Shown one piece after another: positions 7,438 through 12,661 of a stretch of 20,481 nt of DNA. Each line of letters opens with the position of its first letter. The stretch's first letter is position 1. Source of the stretch: a virus; IMG/VR virus record IMGVR_UViG_3300032006_000119, positions 1 to 20,481 of that record; one strand, 5' to 3'. The position numbers and the translations under genes were made by a program. The notes under the pieces are model-generated. The model was not told the origin of the DNA. It made no database searches and worked only from the letters and a program-made list of their open reading frames with translations.

Positions 7438-8240
7438 TGTTAGGTTCACATTTTTATAACGAGATTGTTCGTAAGAATATAGTTGCCTTTGGTACACTCT
7501 TCAATAATATTAGTTTGAAGAAGTTTGAACCAGGAACTACAACAGTCATTGAAGAATCAAAGGTTCCTCTGGCTTATGGTCCTAAGGCAAAGTTCTTAAC
7601 TCGTTTAGAACAAATGAATTCTGGAAACCGTAAGGTTTCTGTTACGGTTCCTCGTCTCTATTTTGAGATGACGAATCTTACTTATGATTCAACAAGGAAG
7701 ACTTCTCCTATTCAGAAATATAAAACTATTGTTAATGATAATGGTGAAGAAGTAAAGGCACAGTATGTTCCAGTACCATATAATTTAAACTTTGAATTAG
7801 GTGCTATTGCTACATCACAAGATGATGCACTTCAAATTATAGAACAGATACTTCCATATTTTCAACCATCATTTAGTATTACATTAAATCTTATTCCTGA
7901 TATGAATGAGAAGAGAGATGTTGCTATTGTTTTAGATGGTATAAACTATGAGGATGAGTGGGATGATTCATTCTTAAATAGAAGATGGATTGTTTACACA
8001 TTAAATTTCAGTGTTAAGACTTGGCTATACGGTCCTTACAGTAATGCTGATATTATTCGTCAGGCAATTATCCATGAGACTATTGGTGATGCTGCTGTAA
8101 ATAGAAGAGCAGTAACAAGAACATACTCACCTAAAGCGAAGACTGATATCAATGCTGATGGTAATATAGATGCAGCAGATGATCTATTAGTAACAGCAGA
8201 TGACGATTTTGGATTTAATGAAGGCGTTACATTCTATTAA
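7437..8240 (+). CDS. 15: gp15-like tail terminator/sheath-stabiliser protein with EF-hand-like loop
   Basis: The product is 267 aa, close to T4 gp15 (272 aa), which caps the finished tail and joins it to the neck. The N-terminus H-F-Y-N-E-I-V-R-K-N-I-V-A-F-G-T-L-F-N-N-I matches the family, followed by K-V-P-L-A-Y-G-P-K and L-P-Y-F-Q-P-S-F. Residues 237-248 read D-I-N-A-D-G-N-I-D-A-A-D, a full match to the calcium-binding loop of EF-hands/dockerins (acidic or Asn at loop positions 1, 3, 5, 9 and 12, Gly at 6, Ile at 8). A calcium role is inferred, not known for gp15. The acidic D-D-D-F-G-F-N-E end follows. The gene overlaps gp14 and is two bases from gp16. Confidence 0.88.
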   Translation: MLGSHFYNEIVRKNIVAFGTLFNNISLKKFEPGTTTVIEESKVPLAYGPKAKFLTRLEQMNSGNRKVSVTVPRLYFEMTNLTYDSTRKTSPIQKYKTIVNDNGEEVKAQYVPVPYNLNFELGAIATSQDDALQIIEQILPYFQPSFSITLNLIPDMNEKRDVAIVLDGINYEDEWDDSFLNRRWIVYTLNFSVKTWLYGPYSNADIIRQAIIHETIGDAAVNRRAVTRTYSPKAKTDINADGNIDAADDLLVTADDDFGFNEGVTFY

Positions 8241-8242
8241 TC

Positions 8243-8662
8243 ATGGAAGATAAACTTGAAAAAAATATGGAAAACATCCTTAACCTTGATGTTTCTGAAA
8301 CACCTGAGAATGGATGTACAACTAGGAAGAGTAACTTAAAGGATGTTACTGAAGACAGGGAGAAGGACTATGAGTATACTAGGGCAGAACTCTATAGACT
8401 TATAGACCAAGGCCAGGAAGCAGTACAAGGTGCTTTAGAGGTTGCACAGGAGAGTGGACATCCTAGAGCATTTGAAGTTGCTACAAATGCCATGAAGCAA
8501 GTAGCAGACATGACTGATAAACTTATGGATCTTCAGAAGAAGGTTGCTGATCTTGATGAAGAAAAGAAAGGTCCAACTAAGGTCACTAACAATGCTATGT
8601 TTGTTGGTAGTACAACAGAACTTCAGAAGATGTTAAAACAAATGGGTGGTGGTAAAAGATAA
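8243..8662 (+). CDS. 16: gp16-like small terminase subunit
   Basis: The product is 139 aa (T4 gp16 is 164 aa). The small terminase forms a ring that recognises phage DNA and regulates the gp17 motor. It is mostly helical and charged, with central heptad-like helices (L-Y-R-L-I-D-Q-G-Q-E-A-V then M-K-Q-V-A-D-M-T-D-K-L-M-D-L-Q-K-K-V), consistent with the coiled-coil oligomerisation core. The C-terminus (T-E-L-Q-K-M-L-K-Q) is the usual end of the cyanophage version. It comes two bases after gp15. Unlike in T4, gp17 does not follow at once: several small genes and petE lie between. Assignment is by position plus this architecture. Confidence 0.82.
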   Translation: MEDKLEKNMENILNLDVSETPENGCTTRKSNLKDVTEDREKDYEYTRAELYRLIDQGQEAVQGALEVAQESGHPRAFEVATNAMKQVADMTDKLMDLQKKVADLDEEKKGPTKVTNNAMFVGSTTELQKMLKQMGGGKR

Positions 8663-8665
8663 ATA
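8658..8665 (+). promoter_or_regulatory. Late promoter motif GATAAATA
   Basis: GATAAATA overlaps the gp16 stop codon and lies 26 bases before the next ATG. AAGGAG follows at 8669-8674 and GGTGGA at 8681-8686. Fits the local late-promoter pattern. Confidence 0.55.
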
Positions 8666-8691
8666 TTTAAGGAGACCTGCGGTGGACTAAA

Positions 8692-8958
8692 ATGGCAAAC
8701 ATGGATTATTTACAGAGAAATCATGATAACTCTCTAGCTGATCCAGCATTAGGATTCACAACTGTCAATCGTTTCTCAGGTAACGAGGGATGGGCTACTA
8801 AACAGTACAAGGATTTTAATGCTGATTTCCAAGCTAGGAATCATGATAACACTACAAGAACTCCTGCTGCATTTCAAGCTAGGAATCATGATAATACTAC
8901 GAGGACTCCTGCTGCATATCAACGGCACAACGAATCAAATAACGCAGTTTCGGCATGA
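8692..8958 (+). CDS. Small protein with tandem N-H-D-N repeats
   Basis: The product is 88 aa and the function is unknown. It contains a near-perfect tandem 15-residue unit, F-Q-A-R-N-H-D-N-T-T-R-T-P-A-A, at residues 46-60 and 61-75. Degenerate copies flank it at the N-terminus (Q-R-N-H-D-N near 8-13) and the C-terminus (Y-Q-R-H-N-E-S-N at 76-83). The middle has A-L-G-F-T-T-V-N-R-F-S-G-N-E-G-W. It is polar and probably mainly disordered, with no membrane segment. The next gene starts at an ATGA overlap. Expression from a late promoter between terminase genes suggests a minor virion or packaging-related protein, which is inference. Confidence 0.65.
   Translation: MANMDYLQRNHDNSLADPALGFTTVNRFSGNEGWATKQYKDFNADFQARNHDNTTRTPAAFQARNHDNTTRTPAAYQRHNESNNAVSA
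8827..8916 (+). repeat. 45-bp direct tandem repeat (two copies)
   Basis: Copies at 8827-8871 and 8872-8916 encode the same 15 residues apart from wobble changes (for example AACACTACAAGA versus AATACTACGAGG). The synonymous differences show the duplication is old enough to have diverged while the protein sequence was kept. Confidence 0.85.
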
Positions 8959-9134
8959 TACATTTTAACGAAAAAGACATGGCTCGTCTTGAGAAAGCAT
9001 GTGAGTCATACAGAGACCAAACAGGTTCTGAGTATATGTGGGATGAGTATACAGACCTCATTCACAAGTTAAAAAATTATGAGGAAGAGATAGATTGTCC
9101 TGATTGTGTGCTATGCTCAATACATAGTCAGTAA
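8955..9134 (+). CDS. Small acidic protein with C-x2-C-x2-C tail
   Basis: The product is 59 aa. Its ATG overlaps the stop of the repeat protein (ATGA), which supports it as a real coupled gene. It is acidic and helical over residues 1-45 (N-E-K-D-M-A-R-L-E-K-A-C). It ends with D-C-P-D-C-V-L-C, giving C48, C51 and C54, a possible metal site with too few ligands in one chain for a full zinc finger unless His57 or a dimer helps. I do not recognise the family. It is followed by a short weak inverted repeat (9137-9151) and a new promoter motif. Confidence 0.6.
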   Translation: MIHFNEKDMARLEKACESYRDQTGSEYMWDEYTDLIHKLKNYEEEIDCPDCVLCSIHSQ

Positions 9135-9171
9135 CTCCTAACATAATTAGGTATTTGTTACTACAAAATTT

Positions 9172-9179
9172 ACTAAATA
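9172..9179 (+). promoter_or_regulatory. Late promoter motif ACTAAATA
   Basis: ACTAAATA lies in the intergenic gap 25 bases before the ATG at 9205, in the same relation as at 5703 and 16909. It would drive the small ORF and petE. Confidence 0.5.
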
Positions 9180-9204
9180 ATGGCAGTATGGGATTGAAAC
9201 AATC

Positions 9205-9450
9205 ATGCCCCTGACTCAACAGCGACATTACACAGTCGGTTATCACGACACAGCACAGCATACTTACGAAATATGTGAGTACGCTATGAGTGCATACGAA
9301 GCAATAGAACACTGTAAAGAGGATGTATCCTATCTAAAGGATCATCCTCATTTTATTGACTATTGTATAGACATCAAAAAAGAAAACGCATTTAAAGAGA
9401 TTGATAACATCTCTAAAATGATGGCAGCTGGTATCCCAATGGGACATTAA
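9205..9450 (+). CDS. Small hypothetical protein upstream of petE
   Basis: The product is 81 aa and no function is recognised. It begins with a basic/polar beta-like stretch (R-H-Y-T-V-G-Y-H-D) and then a helical region with several His, Cys and Tyr residues (Y-E-I-C-E-Y-A-M-S-A-Y-E-A-I-E-H-C). It ends in a helix rich in Lys and Glu. The phage-typical composition, a promoter motif 25 bases upstream and a 2-base gap to petE favour a real gene. There is no membrane span or signal peptide. It may share petE's transcript without sharing its role. Confidence 0.6.
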   Translation: MPLTQQRHYTVGYHDTAQHTYEICEYAMSAYEAIEHCKEDVSYLKDHPHFIDYCIDIKKENAFKEIDNISKMMAAGIPMGH

Positions 9451-9452
9451 TC

Positions 9453-9833
9453 ATGACAACTATAACAAAACATAAGCACGAAATTATGTGGTGGATGAGT
9501 AGACTTACAATAATGTTAACATCATTATTCCTTTCTTTTACATTAGCATCAACAGCATATGCTGCTGATACTATACAGATGGGTGCTAATGGCAACCTAA
9601 TCTTTGAACCTAATGAACTTACAGTTAGTGCAGGTGATACAGTTACATTTGTGAATGGTGATTTACCACCACACAACATAGTGTTCCTTGACAATGCAGA
9701 GTTGTCACATCCTGATCTAGCATTTGTGAGTGGAGAACAATTTCCTGTTACTTTTACAGAAGCAGGTAATTATGAATTCCAATGTGAACCTCATGCTGGT
9801 GCTGGTATGAAGGGTGTGATCCATGTACAGTGA
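9453..9833 (+). CDS. petE: Plastocyanin
   Basis: The product is 126 aa. Plastocyanin is a soluble copper protein carrying electrons from cytochrome b6f to photosystem I in the thylakoid lumen. It has an N-terminal signal peptide (basic start, hydrophobic core at about 18-32, likely cleavage after A-Y-A at 38) followed by a mature cupredoxin domain. All four type 1 copper ligands are present: H74 (P-P-H-N), C111 and H114 (Q-C-E-P-H), and M119 (G-A-G-M-K-G). Such phage-borne auxiliary genes are known in cyanophages and are thought to sustain host electron transport during infection. It lies between the terminase genes, two bases after the previous gene, and its end overlaps the next start. The mature length is normal, so it should be functional. 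Confidence 0.95.
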   Translation: MTTITKHKHEIMWWMSRLTIMLTSLFLSFTLASTAYAADTIQMGANGNLIFEPNELTVSAGDTVTFVNGDLPPHNIVFLDNAELSHPDLAFVSGEQFPVTFTEAGNYEFQCEPHAGAGMKGVIHVQ

Positions 9834-10017
9834 AGTAGTTTGGTCAATTAATATAATGCTTGGCACTCTTCTTGTTGGTGTTGGTATTGCAATTTACTAC
9901 ATATTCATGTATGATACATGGTATCCAAATGACGGAACAGAGCATGGAAACCAAGATAGCAGTCTTGGAAGCGAAGGTAGAACACATGATGGTTCATACG
10001 AAGGAGCTCACCCTTAG
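9823..10017 (+). CDS. Small single-span membrane protein
   Basis: The product is 64 aa. Its ATG overlaps the last 11 bases of petE, so translation is likely coupled. Residues 9-30 form one hydrophobic span (N-I-M-L-G-T-L-L-V-G-V-G-I-A-I-Y-Y), followed by a polar tail rich in Gly, Ser and His. The last 24 residues are encoded in bases that also encode the start of the next frame. No family is recognised. Possible roles are a lysis or holin helper, or a membrane partner for petE function; neither is supported by a motif. The hydrophobic segment and coupling make it plausible. Confidence 0.5.
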   Translation: MYSEVVWSINIMLGTLLVGVGIAIYYIFMYDTWYPNDGTEHGNQDSSLGSEGRTHDGSYEGAHP

Positions 10018-10441
10018 AGTTCGTGCGAATGAGAAGGTAGTTGCTTCTGTTAGTCTTTTAGGAGTTATAGCCTGTACCTTTATTGGTGCAGGTTATTTTG
10101 CTCCAAAGGCAGATGCTATGACTCCAGGTGAAATGATTCAGAAGATGAGGGACTGGGAATCAGAGCAGAATAGAACTCCCATAGAAGAATCTATAAATAG
10201 CTCATTACTAGAATATGAGAAGGAACCAGATGGGAGCGATGAAACCACCAAGCAGGAAGTCTTGTTACAACTTCCGAGTGACGGAGATCAACCGAGTGCT
10301 GGACGGAGATACGATAGATGTCACCATCGATCTTGGATTCGATTTATTCAAAAAAGAACGGGTAAGAATTGCTGGAGTGGACACCCCAGAGAAGAGAACG
10401 AGAAACCTAGAAGAGAAGGCCCTTGGTATAGACGCAACTAA
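9944..10441 (+). CDS. XhlA-like coiled-coil membrane protein, overlapping two neighbours
   Basis: The product is 165 aa from ATG 9944. Residues 1-32 form a charged coiled coil (M-E-T-K-I-A-V-L-E-A-K-V-E-H-M). Residues 33-52 form one membrane span, then comes a polar tail. This layout resembles XhlA/haemolysin-type lysis accessory proteins, where a helix with the L-E-x-K-V-E-H pattern precedes one span; the link is by architecture only. The start lies inside the preceding gene in another frame. The last 70 codons overlap the nuclease gene. Their Arg/Cys/Trp-rich content looks like a shadow frame, so the true gene may once have ended near 10250. A frameshift or a genuinely long overlap are both possible. 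Confidence 0.5.
   Translation: METKIAVLEAKVEHMMVHTKELTLRVRANEKVVASVSLLGVIACTFIGAGYFAPKADAMTPGEMIQKMRDWESEQNRTPIEESINSSLLEYEKEPDGSDETTKQEVLLQLPSDGDQPSAGRRYDRCHHRSWIRFIQKRTGKNCWSGHPREENEKPRREGPWYRRN
10192..10199 (+). promoter_or_regulatory. Exact T4 late promoter TATAAATA
   Basis: TATAAATA matches the full T4 late -10 element. It lies 30 bases before ATG 10230, with AGAAGGA (10218-10224) between, which gives a short leader for the nuclease and gp17. It sits inside the overlapping upstream frame. Confidence 0.6.
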
Positions 10442-10697
10442 TTGGTTAAAGAAAAAACTTGAAGATACTATTGCAGGAGAAGGTGATGAACTCACTGTTA
10501 GAACAGAACTTGTGGGTGGGACTGGGAAGTATGGTAGGCTTCTTGGTTGGCTCTATATTAACGAAGATACTATTTCATTGAACGAGCAGATGATTACCGA
10601 AGGGTATGCTCATGCTTATGATGGTGGAACTAAAGATATGAACCTAGAGAAACTACGAGAGATACGTAGATCATTTGGGACTTTGAATGAAGGATAA
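10230..10697 (+). CDS. Staphylococcal-nuclease-like (thermonuclease) enzyme
   Basis: The product is 155 aa with an SNase fold that cuts DNA/RNA using calcium. From the chosen start the motifs are D-G-D-T-I at 25-29, V-R-I-A-G-V-D-T-P-E at 45-54 (R46, D51, E54, equivalents of R35, D40, E43) and Y-G-R-L-L-G at 101-106 (R103, equivalent of R87). All key residues are kept, so it should be active. I chose ATG 10230 because AGAAGGA precedes it at good spacing and the TATAAATA promoter gives it a leader; ATGs at 10215 and 10239 are alternatives. No signal peptide is seen, so it acts in the cytoplasm. Its stop overlaps the gp17 start (TAATG). Host DNA breakdown or a packaging-linked role is inference. 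Confidence 0.85.
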   Translation: MGAMKPPSRKSCYNFRVTEINRVLDGDTIDVTIDLGFDLFKKERVRIAGVDTPEKRTRNLEEKALGIDATNWLKKKLEDTIAGEGDELTVRTELVGGTGKYGRLLGWLYINEDTISLNEQMITEGYAHAYDGGTKDMNLEKLREIRRSFGTLNEG

Positions 10698-12349
10698 TGC
10701 CAGCAACAACTGATGTATACTTAGGTAATCCCAACCTGAAAAAGGCTGGTACTGAGTTACAATTTACTAAAGAGCAGGTAGCAGAGTGGATCAAGTGTAA
10801 GAAAGATCCACTATATTTTGCTATGAACTATATGCAGATCATCAACTTGGATGAGGGTCTGGTTCCATTTGACATGTATGATTTCCAAAAGGAAATCTTA
10901 ATGGATTTTCATGAAAATAGATTTAACATTGCAAAACTTCCTAGACAGACTGGCAAATCAACCACGGTTGTTGCTTACCTCCTACATTACGCTATCTTTA
11001 ATGATAGTGTTAACATTGGTATTCTGGCTAACAAAGCATCTACCGCTAGGGAACTTTTAGGTAGATTACAATTAGCGTATGAGAACTTGCCTAAATGGAT
11101 ACAACACGGTATACTAGTATGGAACAAAGGTAATGTCGAACTCGAAAATGGATCAAAGATATTGGCAGCTTCTACATCTGCAAGTGCTGTCCGAGGCATG
11201 TCGTTCAATATCCTCTTCCTCGATGAGTTCGCCTTCGTTCCGAACCATGTTGCAGAGCAATTCTTTGCCTCTGTTTATCCTACTATTACGTCTGGTAAAT
11301 CAACGAAAGTCATAATCATTTCTACTCCTAATGGAATGAATCACTTCTACAAGATGTGGGAGGATGCTAGGAATGGTAAGAATGGTTATGTAACAAATGA
11401 AGTACATTGGTCTCAAGTACCTGGCAGGGATGCCAAGTGGAAAGAAGAGACAATGAAGAACACTTCTAAGAGACAGTTCGCACAGGAGTTTGAGTGCGAT
11501 TTCCTTGGATCTGCTGATACTTTAATTTCTCCATCCAAACTACAATCTATACCATTTGAAGATCCAATTACAACCAATGCAGGACTGGACGTATATAAGA
11601 GAGCAGAAGAAGATCATGAATACATTATCACTGTGGATGTTGCCAGAGGTATCGGTGGCGACTACAGTGCTTTTATCGTCTTTGATATTACCGATCTACC
11701 GTATAAAGCGGTTGCCAAATACAGAAATAACGAGATTAAGCCTATTCTATTTCCGAGTGTCATCCTCCAAGTAGCAAAGGAATATAATAATCCTTATATA
11801 CTTGTAGAGGTTAATGATATAGGTGATAGTATAGCAGCAACATTAAACTATGATCTTGAGTATCCCAATGTATTAATGTGTGCTATGAGAGGTAGGGCAG
11901 GACAAATTGTTGGACAAGGGTTCTCAGGTAATAAGACACAGTTAGGTGTCAAGATGAGTATCACTGTTAAGAAACAAGGTTGTGCAAACCTTAAAGCAAT
12001 TATAGAAGAAGATAAATTAACCTTCACAGATTTTGATATACTGAGAGAATTAACTACATTCATCCAAAGAAAGCAAGCATGGGAGGCTGATGAAGGATAC
12101 CATGATGACTTAGTAATGTGTATGGTTCTCTTTGCATGGTTGGTCATGCAAGAATACTTTAAAGAAATGACCGACATGGATGTCAGAAGGAGGATATATG
12201 AAGAACAACGAAATCAAATTGAACAAGATATGGCTCCTTTTGGTTTTATCGATGACGGCATGGGTGATGATACCTACTTGGACGCAGAAGGTGATCTGTG
12301 GGCCTACGGAGATAAACAAGAAGAAGTTTCCTATATGTGGAACTACTAG
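10697..12349 (+). CDS. 17: gp17 large terminase subunit (packaging ATPase-nuclease)
   Basis: The product is 550 aa (T4 gp17 is 610 aa). It powers DNA translocation into the prohead through the portal and cuts the concatemer. ATPase domain: Walker A P-R-Q-T-G-K-S-T at 82-89, Walker B I-L-F-L-D-E at 172-177 (D176, E177), and coupling motif S-T-P-N-G at 209-213. RNase H-like nuclease domain: acidic V-D-V-A-R-G with D314, E371 in V-E-V-N-D-I-G, and the H-D-D-L-V-M set at 469-474. These are the expected catalytic acids. The start overlaps the nuclease stop and the end overlaps the zinc-protein start. No intron, split or frameshift is seen. Confidence 0.97.
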   Translation: MPATTDVYLGNPNLKKAGTELQFTKEQVAEWIKCKKDPLYFAMNYMQIINLDEGLVPFDMYDFQKEILMDFHENRFNIAKLPRQTGKSTTVVAYLLHYAIFNDSVNIGILANKASTARELLGRLQLAYENLPKWIQHGILVWNKGNVELENGSKILAASTSASAVRGMSFNILFLDEFAFVPNHVAEQFFASVYPTITSGKSTKVIIISTPNGMNHFYKMWEDARNGKNGYVTNEVHWSQVPGRDAKWKEETMKNTSKRQFAQEFECDFLGSADTLISPSKLQSIPFEDPITTNAGLDVYKRAEEDHEYIITVDVARGIGGDYSAFIVFDITDLPYKAVAKYRNNEIKPILFPSVILQVAKEYNNPYILVEVNDIGDSIAATLNYDLEYPNVLMCAMRGRAGQIVGQGFSGNKTQLGVKMSITVKKQGCANLKAIIEEDKLTFTDFDILRELTTFIQRKQAWEADEGYHDDLVMCMVLFAWLVMQEYFKEMTDMDVRRRIYEEQRNQIEQDMAPFGFIDDGMGDDTYLDAEGDLWAYGDKQEEVSYMWNY

Positions 12350-12579
12350 TGGATATTTCGACTCAATTCTCATTAGAGCACCTGCTGTTCAAAGAGAGGA
12401 TATGTAGAGTCTGTGGTGAAACAAAAGATTTAATAGAAGATTATTATATGGTTCGTAAGCATAAGAAGCATTTACCTTCTGCTTATTCTTACGAATGTAA
12501 GGAGTGTACTATAAAAAGAATAGTATCTACAAGGAAGAAAAGAGATCCATTTACTGATTGGGGATACCCAGACTGGTAG
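12349..12579 (+). CDS. Small C2-C2 zinc-binding protein
   Basis: The product is 76 aa from GTG 12349, which overlaps the gp17 stop (TAGTG); GTG 12337 is an alternative, and no ATG is available before the first cysteine pair. Residues C19-x2-C22 and C50-x2-C53, separated by a basic segment (R-K-H-K-K), form one zinc ribbon. The pattern C-R-V-C-G-E-T-K then C-K-E-C-T matches the zinc lead-in of phage endonuclease VII/HNH-type proteins, but the catalytic part is absent. The C-terminus is W-G-Y-P-D-W. It is likely a DNA- or RNA-binding helper. A pseudogene remnant of a nuclease is also possible, though the intact frame argues against it. Confidence 0.6.
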   Translation: MDISTQFSLEHLLFKERICRVCGETKDLIEDYYMVRKHKKHLPSAYSYECKECTIKRIVSTRKKRDPFTDWGYPDW

Positions 12580-12615
12580 TTCATGCACAGTTTCCCCTCT
12601 GAAAGAATATATTAT

Positions 12616-12623
12616 GATAAATA
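12616..12623 (+). promoter_or_regulatory. Late promoter motif GATAAATA
   Basis: GATAAATA is in the 82-base gap before gp18, 38 bases from the ATG. GGAGAGG at 12648-12654 is a good SD. Unlike most others here, it does not overlap a stop codon. Confidence 0.6.
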
Positions 12624-12661
12624 ATTTCAGGTAAATTTGGAATCTTTGGAGAGGTAAAAAC

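Noticed and set aside
7626-7649. Inverted repeat AACCGTAA / TTACGGTT in gp15
   Set aside because: It is inside conserved coding sequence with no T-tract; likely chance.
9137-9151. Possible terminator CCTAA / TTAGG
   Set aside because: Only a 5-bp AT-rich stem and no T-tract; too weak to call.
9058-9312. Minus-strand Cys/Val-rich frame
   Set aside because: It crosses two plausible + strand genes and a promoter motif, with no support of its own.
9860-9943. TTG extension of the XhlA-like gene
   Set aside because: It is a shadow of the 64-aa membrane protein; ATG 9944 starts the coiled coil directly.
11848-12373. Two minus-strand frames behind gp17
   Set aside because: Antisense to the conserved terminase nuclease domain; composition typical of shadows.
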